From: Tetrapyrgos nigripes
Lineage: Eukaryota > Basidiomycota > Agaricomycetes > Agaricales > Campanellaceae
Length of the DNA: 64,000 bases
Direction: 5' to 3'
Assembly (NCBI GenBank): GCA_013368315.1
Contig: JAACJM010000004.1
Span: 496,001-560,000 of the forward strand
In this document: one piece after another, positions 33,935-45,496 of the stretch
Layout: each line of letters starts with the position of its first letter
How positions within the stretch are numbered: position 1 is the stretch's first letter
The notes under the pieces: model-generated
What the model saw: only the letters and a program-made list of their open reading frames with translations
The model's database searches: none
Told to the model about the DNA's origin: nothing
Program-made: the position numbers and the translations under genes

Positions 33935-34792
33935 TATCCTTTTGACACGACTCTGTCTGATACAAACAGGGTCCCTGAGGATCAGGATATACACGCAATT
34001 CAAAAAATATGCTCAGAATACTCGCAGGACCTGGAGTGGATGAATACTCACTGCAAGCGTACACGCCTTATTGTCCTTTACTCGGATATCCCGCTCGACG
34101 ACCTAGTGGATATAATTGCGATGTGTCCTAACCTCACGGAATGCTCTATACCAATTGATGGCGAGTTCGACAAAACGACCTCCTTGACTCTGCATAAATT
34201 GCAGAAGTTAACGCTCAAGCATTCGAACACTCCAAGCAAATTTTTCAATCTGCTCACCACACCTGTCCTTCAGGAATTTAAGATGATTGCAGAATGCACA
34301 TTTTCACGAGATTTGTGGCCAACAGTCCTTCCAACTATCCAAAACCTTTTTTCTAGATCGGCATGTCCCTTGACTAAATTCAGCCTCAAGGGTAGCCTCG
34401 ACCCACCCGAGGGAGTCTTGTGCAGTATGCTCCAGTCCATGCCCAATTTGGATGCCCTAGAGTTCATGAACTGTTACTTCATGACCAACGACCTGTTGAA
34501 AGCTCTCAGTGTCGTCTTGCCCGCCTCAGACGTGATTTGTCCCCGTCTCGTACAATTTCGAGACGCGTACGCCTTCTTCGAGAAAGTCTTGATGGAGTTC
34601 CTCTCTGTGCGTCGTTCTCCACCTCCTTTGTCTGCAATCACTCCACTTGTCCAGGTGATTGTTGAGGATCCACGGCCGTCACTCTCGTCTCGAGTTGCGC
34701 AGTTTGGCAAAACCGTGGAACTCAGGGCCTCACCATCCAATTCCATGCACTGGACTCAGCAGATATGGGGACGACCGCATCGCAGGATGTAA
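33935..34792 (+). pseudogene. F-box family locus with internal deletion (F-box lost)
   Basis: The N-terminal signature (YPFDTTLSDTNRVPEDQD) is present in frame but its ATG is replaced, and the first in-frame ATG is at 34040. Directly after LEWMNT the reading jumps to RLIVLYSDIPLDDLVDIIAM, which corresponds to about residue 285 of the neighbour at 31986. So roughly 240 residues, including the rest of the coiled coil and the whole F-box, were deleted while keeping frame. The remaining 250 codons are open and close to the neighbour. It could be a pseudogene or a free LRR decoy. Confidence 0.8.
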
Positions 34793-35050
34793 TCGGCACG
34801 ACGCTTGGACCGTGGAATCGCTCTTGAAAGGAATGTTATTACCCGAAATCTATCCTATGTACGTAACATTTAGAACGTATAACGCGTGTGTTAATGTACT
34901 TGACCTCGTACCATCATCAACTCTGATCTTTGGCATCTGGAATCCGGTATTCAGTGGAGCAGACGAACAGAATAATCTTGGTGTTGCTTGTAACTGGTTC
35001 GTCCTATCACTGGCAGGTTGTGTTGACGTGCGCCAACTAATATTGCTCAG

Positions 35051-36658
35051 ATGTATCCTTTTGACTCGACTCTTCTCGACACGAACAAAGTCCCAGAGGA
35101 CCAGGATAGACATGCAATTCAAAAAATTTGCTCAGAACACTCGCAGGACCTGGAGCGGATGAATGCTCAGATCCAGCGTCTCGAATCCATGCTTTGCTCT
35201 ATAACCCAAAAGAGAGACACGTTACAGTCCAAAGTCTCTTCCCTGAAGTCCATCATCTCACCTCTCCGAAATCTACCTGCTGAGATTCTTCAGCATATCT
35301 TCCAAGACTGCCTCGAACCATTTCCTACCATCTCTACGCAGGAGTCGCCGTTCCTACTCACTCGGATATGTAGCCGCTGGCGATCGGTAGCGGTCGCTAC
35401 TCCTGAGCTTTGGGCAGCTATTCACGTTTTTATGCCTCAAGCAGTACATGCTCTTGAGCCTCATGGTGCCAAGTGTGATGCTATCCGAGAGGGTGTGCAA
35501 TATTTTTTATCTCGATCTGGCACTCTTCCTCTGAGCATATCCTTGTACTCGGATGCTGATGGCGAGCACCAAGACGACCTGGAGGAAGCGACACGTACTC
35601 TTGACATGCTCATACCATTCCTTCACCGTTCGAAATACCTCAATCTCAACGCCCCGCTCGTCACTATGCTTCCCCTTCAGCGCTTGGAAAGAGAAGGTCT
35701 AGGATCTCTGGAGACAGTCATATTATCTCGTTCTCGCATGCTTCTCCACAACGAGCCAGACCTATCAGATGCACTATTACCACTTCTTCATGCTCCTCAT
35801 CTCCGCCGGCTTTGGATCGGAATAGCTTTTCCGATTCTCCAATGCACAGACTGGAGCAAGCTTACCCATCTGTCTATTTATCCCTACATTCAGGGTGTCA
35901 AGCTCGGTGACATTATGGTTATACTCTCGATGTCTCCAAACTTGATGGAGTGTTCAATACCTCTTGAAGGCGACTTCGAGGGAGACACACCGTTGAAACC
36001 GCTATCTCTTACCAAATTACGGAGATTGACTATCAGCAGTCATGGCACAGGATCGGCTACTACAAACAGATTTTTCGATCTGCTCATTGTAGCCGTTCTT
36101 CAGGAATTTTCAATAGTTGAGGGTCGCTCATGGGTACACGACTCTTGGCCAGCAGTCTATCCATCTATTGGAGGCCTATTCCTCAGATCCTCATGCCCCT
36201 TGCTGAAATTCAGTATCGAGGCCTCCTACAGCGGTTCAAGGCTTCCAGAGGGACACGCGCGCAGTATGCTTGGACTGCTGCGATTCATGACTGACTTGGG
36301 GGAACTGGCGCTCCTGAATGGCGACTTCATAAATGACGACTTGTTGAACGCCCTCAGTGTCATATCGCCCACCTCAGACGTCATTTGTCCCAGTCTCACC
36401 CGGATACGTTTTCGAGACGCTTATGCCTTTTCCGAGAAGGCTTTGATGGATTTTCTTTCTGCACGTTGTTCTCCGCCGTTGGGTCCGGTCACTCCACTCG
36501 AAGTGGTTCTTGATGATCCAAGGCCCCATCTCCCCTCTCGACTTGCGCAGTTTGGCCAAAAAATACAATTCAGACCCTCATACCGCATCTCGAATAGCAT
36601 GCAGGAGCTCCAAACACGAGGACGGCTGGAATTGCGGGGTTGGGAAGACATGACCTGA
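35051..36658 (+). CDS. F-box/LRR-like protein
   Basis: Single-exon frame of 535 residues: start MYPFDSTLLDTNKVPEDQD, coiled coil MNAQIQRLESMLCSITQK, F-box LRNLPAEILQHIFQDCLEPF then CSRWRSVAVATPELWAAIHV. The leader GCGCCAACTAATATTGCTCAG directly before the ATG looks like a splice acceptor, so a 5' UTR intron is possible. Intact. Confidence 0.9.
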   Translation: MYPFDSTLLDTNKVPEDQDRHAIQKICSEHSQDLERMNAQIQRLESMLCSITQKRDTLQSKVSSLKSIISPLRNLPAEILQHIFQDCLEPFPTISTQESPFLLTRICSRWRSVAVATPELWAAIHVFMPQAVHALEPHGAKCDAIREGVQYFLSRSGTLPLSISLYSDADGEHQDDLEEATRTLDMLIPFLHRSKYLNLNAPLVTMLPLQRLEREGLGSLETVILSRSRMLLHNEPDLSDALLPLLHAPHLRRLWIGIAFPILQCTDWSKLTHLSIYPYIQGVKLGDIMVILSMSPNLMECSIPLEGDFEGDTPLKPLSLTKLRRLTISSHGTGSATTNRFFDLLIVAVLQEFSIVEGRSWVHDSWPAVYPSIGGLFLRSSCPLLKFSIEASYSGSRLPEGHARSMLGLLRFMTDLGELALLNGDFINDDLLNALSVISPTSDVICPSLTRIRFRDAYAFSEKALMDFLSARCSPPLGPVTPLEVVLDDPRPHLPSRLAQFGQKIQFRPSYRISNSMQELQTRGRLELRGWEDMT

Positions 36659-36971
36659 AGGATGTGGTACGAATGTGTACTCGCAGCACTTTTTTAAAAG
36701 CTGCCCAAACATGCATCTCTTTCCAAGTGAGCTCTAGTTAGTTATTTGACTGTCTCCACCCAAATACCAATCTGATTTCGAATTCTGACAGTTCCCGAGC
36801 TTGTCTACTTGAGCTCGCTGCCAACTGTCTCCTGTCCATTCTTACGCTGGAAAGACCATCGGGGTATGCGTCGTTATTCATTATACCGGAGATGTCAGTA
36901 CCGCGAGGCACGATTGTAAATACGTACATAGTAACCAAGAATTCTTCACCCATCTCACATAATTACAACGC
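36659..36971. other. Convergent spacer
   Basis: Between the stop of the F-box gene (+) and the stop of the GH44 gene (-). Contains their 3' flanks; no gene seen. Confidence 0.4.
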
Positions 36972-39948
36972 TCACTGCTGAAGGAGGAAGACTGCTGCAT
37001 AGGGAGGTACCACCAGGTTGTCGCCCCGTTTCAGTGAGATTGTGGTCTATAAAAAACAGTGTCAATGATGATTTCAAAGGCGAATGTAAGATACCACATG
37101 CCTGCCATTTTGCTGCACCTGCAGCACCGCCGAAATGTCTCAAGAAGTATGAACCAGCCGGAACATTAGAGAAGCTGTATGAAATGGGGGTGCTCGGGTT
37201 CTTGTTGAGAATCACCAATGACAACTTTCCCTTCTCAGTAGCAGCATAGACAGAAACTGTGTTCGGATCTGTGGCAAGATTGACTTGAACACTAGAGCTA
37301 CCAAAGTAGGTTCCGTGTCTGCAGATTCCAGAGCATTAGTTTTACGTACTACAGGGATAAAGGAAGAGACGCACCCTCTGAACAACCAGAATGCCAATCC
37401 AGCGGGTGACAGTGCATCAGGAGTAACCCAGTATGTCGCAGCATCCACTCCGTATCGTCCAAAAGCACCAAGAGAATCGGCTGCAGCAAGACCTCCCGTA
37501 ATGTCTTGGTCGTTCATGCCATTCCATTCACTGATCGACAGCTTGGTTCCAGGATAGTTCTGGGCAATGAGAGCCTTCATTCTTGGGATAAGCTGGACAA
37601 TAGTCGCGTTTGGTTCATGGTTTTGAGGTACAGATGTACCAATCCAAGATTCATCGACATAAGAGGGATCCTGGAAGGGTAATTAGTGTTCTGCGAATGC
37701 CCGTCGATGGAGAGTTTACCCAAAGACTGCGAGGAGCCCTCAGCCTTAGAGCCTTGGCAGCATCATCGTTCGCACTGGTGTCGGCAGCATAGTAGTAGTG
37801 GATGTCGAGATAATCAAGCAGTCGCGTTTTGGTACTCTTGTCGTGCTGCGCCATCTGTCGAAGGAACCATGGCAAGAAATCGGTGTTGTTGTGAGCCGCA
37901 GTATCGGACAAACCAACTACACTCGTCCAATCTAACAGAAAATGTTCAGCACGCCGTCAAAGGTGAAGAACAGGTCCACATACAGAACCTGACGTTCAGG
38001 ACAGTCAGCATCTCATAAATTCTGCAGATGTACCACAACTTACCACCAACTATTGGTCGACGGTGCCACTAATTGAACATTAGGCAAGGCTTGCTTAGCA
38101 ACAGTTCCGAATTCAATAATCCGTTGAAGCTCTTCATCGTATGAGATAGGACTAGACGATTTCATCGAGCTTAGCTGGCTACAGCAAGAAGTTGAATGAG
38201 GCGACTTACTCAAAGTGCATGTCACGGTGAGTTGAGCTGGCAATCTCAATCTCGTTATCTATAGCAACGAATGTTGGCTTATTCTTCAACCCGGAGAGCC
38301 ACTGTTTCGCAGCAGTACTGTTCCAAGGGGTATATGCACGAGTGGGATCAGTCTGGAGGTCAGTACCATTTGGTAGTGCACCATTTCCTGCATCGGCGTT
38401 GAAGGGGTCAAATCCACCTTGGTCTGAACGCGCGCGGAGTCAGTCAACATACAGTCTCAGTAGAGGCATCCACTTGCCAGGGTAGAGGGTTTTGGGGTAC
38501 GAGTAGTTCGTTGCATCCTTGGCGACCCAGTCCAGTCTGAAACAATGGTCAATACTTTTGATATTGATACAACCAACGAAAGACGTACGCTGGTACTGTC
38601 AGCAAAGTATCAGATCCTGCTGCATCAACCCATCCAAGCCAGTCATCCGCGTCGCCGTCATCATTGACACGGTTCTCAAAGTACCAGTCGGCTCCTGCGT
38701 TTGTAAAAGTACCAAATGGATTGTAGGCAGTGACTGCGTTGCCTCCCCAGCGAGACAGGGTGACACCGAGAGTTTCAATATAGCTGGCAGACGTAGGGAA
38801 GTTGACTCCATAGACATGAGGGTTGATAGCATGCGCGACGGCTTGATTGATGCTGTAGGCGTTGAGGTAAACTTTTCATCTAGTCATCAAAATGCGTAAG
38901 CTTACCTGCCAGTTCGAACGGTTGGTATTGTGTATTGGGCAGTGAAATTGTCTGCGGTGATTACAAGCTGACCTGGGGCGAAAGAGGAGCTCAGAGAAAG
39001 GTAGGTAATGGTCTTTGAGGGTGTGTCTGGTGGAGAGTAGGTAGTTGTGTTTGAGACTCGCAGAGACTAGATGATAAAAATCAGCGAAAAATATTCAAGC
39101 CCGTCGACAATTACAAACCTTTCCATTGAGCTTGACGCCGACGGAGGAGAGGTTGACCGTACCAACAGTGGTGAGTGCAACGACGTTGTTGACCAGGGGA
39201 TCTGCACTGAGGAATTCAGGTTGGACAACGATAGACTATTTGCATGATACATTAATTCCAGAGGTCGGAGATGAAGTTATAGCACGTACTTCAACAAGGA
39301 TGATATTGTCCAAATGATACTATCGTTTTGAAAAATTAACAGATGAGGAGAGCAACTAAACAAAGGAGCTCACCGAGGCACCGTTCTGACCGCCCTGGAA
39401 GCTGACTCGATCCCAATTCGCAGAAGGCTGAAGAGCATGTGTTCAGCGCAGAACTTGCCAAAGTAAAGAAGTAAAGTACCAAAGCTGATCCTAAGCCAGG
39501 TAAATTACTGAAATCAATCAAAAGGCTACTGAATCCATCAGCAGTGACGGCCTGGCTAATGGCCGACAGTGGAATGGTTGGCGAGTCCGTACTGGTGTCG
39601 GTAGCACTGAAATAAATGCTGAGGTCCGGTTGAGCACCCTGCAAAAAGTGTCGGTTTCGCAAGGCCATAATAATAAACCAATCATACCGCGATATCAAAC
39701 CGGAGGCCAGCATACTGCGGGAATGTGCCTTCTAGCTTGACGGACAGTGCTGACCATGCTTCAGAGTCCACCGAAATACTACTTGTACCCTCAAAGATGT
39801 CGGTCGCTGCAAAGTCGATGGTAGAGCTCCAACTCCAGTTTTCCCAACCAGCGGCGAGGGCTCCATCCTGGTAGACCGTCAAATCATCGGCTTGCACGAG
39901 TCGAAGAGCTGCTAGTAACAGCGATGCGAGTTGGAGCCGTTGAAGCAT
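36972..39948 (-). CDS. Glycoside hydrolase family 44 enzyme (secreted endoglucanase/xyloglucanase type)
   Basis: Many exons on the minus strand from ATG 39948 to TGA at 36972. A hydrophobic signal peptide of about 20 residues ends ...RLVQA. A beta-rich N-terminal module follows (VYQDGALAAGWENWSWSS), then a TIM barrel with VNFPTSASYIETLGVTLSRW, LDWVAKDATNYSYPKTLYP, AIDNEIEIASSTH (acid/base Glu region), DIHYYYAADTSA and KLSISEWNGMNDQDITGGLA (nucleophile Glu), followed by LGAFGRYGVDAATYWVTPDA. The C-terminal beta module ends NLVVPPYAAVFLLQQ. The layout fits GH44. The last intron, 37101-37047, has a GCATGT donor, so it is GC-AG class; removing it joins AAKWQ to TTISLKRGD in frame. The family cleaves beta-1,4-glucans and suggests plant-litter or wood decay. 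Confidence 0.85.
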
Positions 39949-40322
39949 CCCGGCGAGAGGGAAATGTTGAAGCAGGAAAGCTCAACAGTTCACTTCAAAT
40001 CGTCGTAGCGGAACAAAGTCGGCAGTAATTGAGACGGTAGTAATTCCGTGATTTAGCCAAAGCTACCCAAGTTGAGAATGTCATATGCTTAAGTAGTGAA
40101 TCCGATGCTCACTTTTACCGATGTTCCCAACCATTGCGTATGTAGCAGACATCTAGAGCCGGTGCTTCACAAGGCACATCATCAGTCATCCCCTTGATTC
40201 GGGGAGTTATCGTTCTTTTACGACGCGTTATCGAGTGTGCAATTTTCAAACATACCTACGTATTCCCTATGAATCTCAAGAACCCCAGATGTTGAAGTCC
40301 GACACACCTTGGGTTTTCAGCT
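39949..40322. other. GH44 promoter region
   Basis: Upstream sequence of the secreted glycosidase gene. No protein-coding signal. I did not identify a specific regulator site. Confidence 0.4.
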
Positions 40323-40598
40323 CTAGTGCACCAACGGTGTGCCCGGCAGCTCGGTAGGGTGTACACCAGCAAACAGTGGGTCACGCAGCTGCGAGCCTGT
40401 CCGCTGGTCACCTAGCTTTCTATACGCGGAACCCTGGCTGGTGTTAACGAACTGGCGGATGAGCTTGTCAAGCTCGCACTGCCAGTTCTTTTCACAAGTT
40501 ACACATTCGGGAATGCCAGCTGGATCACAACCAGAATCTGAAACTTTCTATGACAAAATAACGGTAGATAGTTAACACGTACAATCACGCCAGTTCAT
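40323..40598 (-). CDS. Possible small Cys-containing protein
   Basis: A minus-strand frame from 40537 to 40323 reads cleanly with four Cys spaced as C-x7-C-x2-C-x5-C (PECVTCEKNWQCELDK) and a basic C-terminus. An upstream 16-base exon with ATG at 40598 joins it through a 45-bp intron with GTACGT donor and TTTCAG acceptor, giving about 76 residues (MNWRDYSGCD...). I do not recognise the family. Small size and lack of a known homologue keep confidence low. Confidence 0.3.
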
Positions 40599-40744
40599 AT
40601 ACTCATGTTCTTATTCTTCATCATCTGAGCACCCGACTAATTTTCCATCTCCAAGCGACACATTTAATCGAATGCAGAGTGCCTGACCAGGAATAACCAG
40701 ATTCTAAGTATAAGCTGAGATTCTCCATTACAGACCACATACAA

Positions 40745-41643
40745 TCATAGATCAAACTCAAAGTCCGAGTCTGTTGATTCAGACTCTTCATCGTCTGAAC
40801 ACTCATCAAGCCTATTACTCCGCTTCGTACCGATATGCTCAGACGACTGGAGCGTGCCTGTCATCAAGAGTCTTGCTTCCAGCTCTGTCAAGGAATATCA
40901 ATTATCGGTCATCTTAGGCATTAGCTGAGAGCGTCACCTTTTGCTGCACGCTTTCGGTCAGCTCCCCAAGCGACCATCTGATCCTGGACTTCGCCGTTTT
41001 TGTACACAATTAACATAGGCACACGAGAGTCGGGAAGGTTAGGTATGCATTTATGGCCCACGATAGAAACGAATTTCGTCCGTGGATAGCGGTTGGCCAA
41101 TGCCCGGACTTGTTCAACTGCACGGTCACTCCGTGGTATGCTGGAAATAATTGTTGGTATTAGTACGCGGCGCACATGGTTCACAGAACACCTTCTTACC
41201 CGTCCTTAAAGAGAAGACATACGACCCCAGTGCCCTGTTCACCTTCGTCATCCTCCTCGTTGACTTTGCTAGCCTCGGTGACTTCGCGAGCATAATCATC
41301 TCTGCCAATTGGATAAACTCGCCCAAATCGCGCTTTTTTGATAGCAATCTTTTCTTCTGCCAATCGTTGACGGCGATAAGCTGAGATTATGCGCTCTTTC
41401 TCATCATCTTGAATGTTGTCGTTGAGTTCCGAAAGTTCATAAGACGAAAAGTCGTTCAAAATGTCGCTGAAAGTCGGGGATGGTGGAGGAGAGGGAGAAG
41501 AGGATAGAGAGGTCTTTAGCTGTGGTAAGATTCCGTGTTTGCGCAGAGCATCGTTACTGTAGAAAACAAGTCAAAGAAAGAAGTGAAACTCATTTTCGAG
41601 TAAAAGCTTACAATTCTGTGTCTTCGTTTGGGTTTATCGCCAT
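40745..41643 (-). CDS. PLP2: Phosducin-like protein (PLP2 type)
   Basis: Four exons, 41643-41612, 41556-41200, 41140-40938 and 40884-40745, giving 243 residues. The N-terminus MAINPNEDTEFNDALRKHGI is the PhLP2/3 signature. It is followed by a helical region (YRRQRLAEEKIAIKKARFG), a thioredoxin-like fold without CxxC (VRALANRYPRTKFVSIVGHK, VPMLIVYKNGEVQ), and an acidic tail (ECSDDEESESTDSDFEFDL). PLP2 proteins assist the CCT chaperonin in folding actin and tubulin. Divergent from RAD18 with about 280 bp between the starts. Confidence 0.92.
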
Positions 41644-41924
41644 GATCAAAAGAGGCCCTGAAAGATAACGAAAGTCGAGAGACTGTTGAGAGTTGCTTGA
41701 AAAGATGTTGCATATCAGGCTTTATAGCGTTCTCCGAAGACTGCGCGATGATTGCGAGATACAGACGAGATCTGAGGAGCTGCGTCGCAGTAGCTTTGTG
41801 ACAGACAGCACGTGAGAGCATGGATCGCGTTACTGTCACGCGTTTGGGTTATATTTTTGTTTGTAATAATGTAGTCGGCTAATTTCAACTCGTCACTGAC
41901 GTCGACAACGTCCACGGCGACCCA

Positions 41925-43490
41925 ATGCCTAGCTTGTCCGAAAAACGCATAGAGGAACTTGTCAAGGATGTCCCAGACCCCTCCGACTTTCCCGAAAATC
42001 CGCAAGCTCCAGGTCTACGTGACCTTGACTCATCTTTACGATGCCCGATTTGTGCTGAACTGTTCGAGGCACCGGTGACGCTTAGCTGCGGGCATTGTTT
42101 CTGTTCTTTGGTAAGTATCAAATTACTCTGTCTTGATTCAAGGCTAACCTTGCTGCTACAAGTGTATACGCACGTCACTGGGGACTAAACAAGAGTGCCC
42201 ATCATGCCGCCGTACAGATGTCAACGAAGGTCATCTGAGAATTAATCCAGCCATGGAAGAAGCGGTATCTGCATGGCAAAAATCAAGGTAGGAGTGTTGT
42301 GATAACTGTTCAGATAACGGCGTAGTTGAAGCCTCTACAGACCATTCATCTTGCAGCTGTTGAAGGCAGAGGAAACACGGCAGAATGACGCGCTCAGGCC
42401 AAAAAAGAAGCGGAAATTGAACGATGCGGATCCAGACACGGATATTCAGTGTATTCCAAGCTCTTCCAGGGCAGGCGGTTCCAAGTGTGTAGAGATATTG
42501 TTGTTGTATGCGGCTTATGCTGACCTTTTTCGTCCAGCAAGACAGAAAATGGCGAAAAACTCTGATGGATCGGCTACTATGTCAGATACCAACGAGGTGA
42601 TGCAGTCCGATCCCAAACGTACGCCTTTGTCTGTTATAGTGGTACAGAACACTCACACAGCTTTCACCAGCCGGTGACCTTGTCGCGTGTCCCCTATGTT
42701 CCAAACGCGTTCTATTTAAGAACATTAACAGTCACATAGACAAGGGCTGTAAGGACGAGTCGCAGCAACGAGCGAATACTAAGACACGGTGGGCTGGAAT
42801 CCTTGGAGCTCAGAGTAATACGACGAAGACCAGTAAAAGGAAAGGAAAGGAGCCGTGAGTGTGTGACTGCCTTATTAGCCCTTGTTGACAAGCACCCTTC
42901 AGATCGTCCAGCGACGACGAAGATCTACCGCTGCCCAAGAAGTCTTATGGTACCTTGAAGGACAAAGCCATCAAGGAACTATTGAATGAACATGGGTTAC
43001 CCACTACGGGGGACAGGAATACTTTGATTGCTCGACACCAACAGTAGGATCCCTCTCTGTCTTGGTTTACCTACCATTCCTGATCTCTACTCCTGCTGTA
43101 CATCTAGATGGGTCATTCTATACAATTCAAACCGCGATAAATCTCCCCAATTACGAAAAAATATAGATGCCCTACGCCAGGAACTGAAGCAATGGGAATC
43201 GCGGCAAAAAGGCAAAAATAAGGTAGAGATCTCGAATACTACGGCATATCAGGTCTGTGTTCAGTCTCTCTTGCACCACATACAGCTGCTCACCGTGGCA
43301 ACAGAAACAGCAAAAATCAGAGTTTGATAGACTCGTAGCCGCAGCGAAGCCAAAGAAACCTGGCTCATCTTCATCCTCGTCCTCACCAGTACCCACTCAA
43401 CGCCGCAGTGTTGATCCCCTTCCCGAGAATGATCATGACGATACGATAATTCTGGATTCGGAAGAAGAGAGGACTGTGGGTGTCAGCTAG
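41925..43490 (+). CDS. RAD18: E3 ubiquitin ligase RAD18
   Basis: Eight exons: 41925-42110, 42163-42287, 42341-42484, 42542-42618, 42671-42854, 42903-43043, 43108-43252 and 43305-43490, giving about 395 residues. RING finger at about 40-80 (RCPICAELFEAPVTLSCGHC ... ECPSCRR), UBZ zinc finger at about 180-200 (VACPLCSKRVLFKNINSHID-KGC) and SAP domain at about 245-280 (YGTLKDKAIKELLNEHGLPT). The C-terminus is Ser-rich and acidic with SEFDRLVAAAKPK. RAD18 with RAD6 monoubiquitinates PCNA at stalled forks. Two acceptors end in AAG (before 42163 and 42542), less common but keeping frame. The 42484/42542 junction is the least certain. Confidence 0.92.
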
Positions 43491-44756
43491 GAATTGGAGG
43501 CCTAGGGCCTGGCTCTATGTGTTATTGTCGTTGTTCATTTATCTGCATGTATGTTGTAATCTATCTCGCTATCCTACCAGCTTTCATGACAGCAGATCCG
43601 TTATCCCCTACAAGGTGAAAGGGCTCATTGTTGTATTGATTCCATTTGTAGGTAAAGGTCACCATTGCAAATGATGGTCCCGTGTTGTTTTCCCCCATCT
43701 TCCCCGCATTGTCAATGTTTCCTCGTCACCAGCCATCGCCCTCAATTGAAGTTCGAGTACAACAAGGAGAAGCCGGGCGCCAAGCTGCGCATCAGCGCAG
43801 CCCCAAGGTTGTTCTCGTCTACTGTCGAGGATTCAGGGGATCATCCATGACCACATGATTGGACACAGCGACCCGGTCGCAGAGGCGGTACTGAACCATT
43901 CAATAACTTTACTTGGGAGTCTGTACGGATAACAGCGGCCAGGTCGCTCTAAAACACGTCTCACAACAGCACTAGCTATTATATAGTGTTCCGTGGAATC
44001 TCAGTCTCCTGCACGTATTCCTGAGGGGAGTCTGCTATCTGCAGCACTAGCGGCAGCGCATCTAAACGTACGAGTCGTCGGATATCAAAGCGAGAGAAGA
44101 TCACGCGAGATAGTCGGTCATCATACATTGCCATGTGGTAAGCCCGTGGCCACCGATCATACCGATCACATGTACATGAGTTGCCATGTGTTTTCCGATC
44201 GCACACCGTGCCAGACCGTGCCTTGGAGTCCTTGTACTTTTCCTTGTAAACCGCTGTTTTGGCAGCGCGAATAATACACTTATGTCAAGTATGTACTTAT
44301 TACCTTTCGGCATCAGTCGTCGTCGGTCATTAGGCGCGCGGATACTACGTACGAGCTCCCCCGAATTTATCATGTCGGTGGGTGTAAAACGGCTGTAATT
44401 GCAATACTACCACTTCCTTTTCAAATCCCTTCTCCTCATCGATTGGGATGTACGTGCAAACCATGAGGAATCTGCACCTCGGAAGAGCCCACAACGCCAG
44501 AAAAAGATGTGCATTGTACTTACTAGCAACGGGCTACAGCACAATTGGAATGGAAGATCTGTATTGTCCTTGTATCAAAACGGATGATCCCTTATTGTTA
44601 TTACAGAGGATTACGTTACAAGGTTTGAATAAATTTCCCATTACGGTAAATGTTGTACCGCTACCTCATGTATAAAGGTCTTTCTGGCCTCCATAGCGAT
44701 GCCCAGTCTTCCCCCCGCTTTTTCTCATCTCATACCCTAGAAACATTTTCCCTTTC
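43491..44756. other. Gene-free spacer of about 1.3 kb
   Basis: Open frames on both strands are short and overlapping without conserved motifs. It should include the RAD18 3' flank and the promoter of the DUF7330-like gene. No repeats or RNA genes seen. Confidence 0.4.
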
Positions 44757-45496
44757 ATGTCACTGATGCTCAAGGATAACTCAATTGTATGTACATACCT
44801 ACGCTTTGACGCGTCTGTCTAACCGTTTTACCTCCAGCATTCTACATCCACGTACTCAACCGATAAAGAGGGAAACTACCTTCTCAATCCTGGTTCTAGC
44901 TCGCTTAGAGTCGTCTATAATCCAACCTCAAACTGGGATTACTGTCTAGATGTGGTGCACACACCAATAGACTTGTCCTTGACGCTTCCTCACTACCGCC
45001 CACGACATCAACCAAGTGATGCTCGCATCAATATGTTCGTCGGTACTGAGTCCAGCGAGCCTATAAAACTCAAAGTCGTGCGTCTCCTGCTCCATCATGA
45101 TCTTTGCTCTGTTGCTTACCCTTGTCTATCATTTAGTGTCGCAATTTCGCGCGTATGAAGTTCTATCTCGAAGTTCACGGCTCCACTGCGGATGTCGTGG
45201 TCTGGCTTCCTTCCGATTTCAGAGGTCGGATACAACACAGCGGAAGAGCTTGCTTCTCCTCTGGCTTCGTGAACCGTATCATGCAACATGTCCGCTTCAA
45301 TGATCATAGAGACGATGGTTTTCTCGAGGACTGTGTGGTGATATCAACTACCGGACATATCACTTTTAGGATGTGGGATGTCGAGACGTGCTCCCCGGAG
45401 AGTACACACAAGGAGTTGCTGCGGAGGGTGTTTGGGTGTTCGAAAGCTGCTCCTGAAACGTCTGGTCCCAATGACTGGGACTTTTTGCTGGAGTGA
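44757..45496 (+). CDS. DUF7330-like protein
   Basis: Three exons, 44757-44786, 44838-45077 and 45137-45496, giving 209 residues. The central block MKFYLEVHGSTADVVVWLPS followed by DFRGRIQHSG and ACFSSGFVNRIMQHV resembles a basidiomycete family I know as DUF7330, whose members carry an xSDVxVWLPSDFRGxI motif. No membrane or signal sequence. Function unknown. The start MSLMLKDNSI is supported by the splice-consistent first exon only. Confidence 0.68.
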
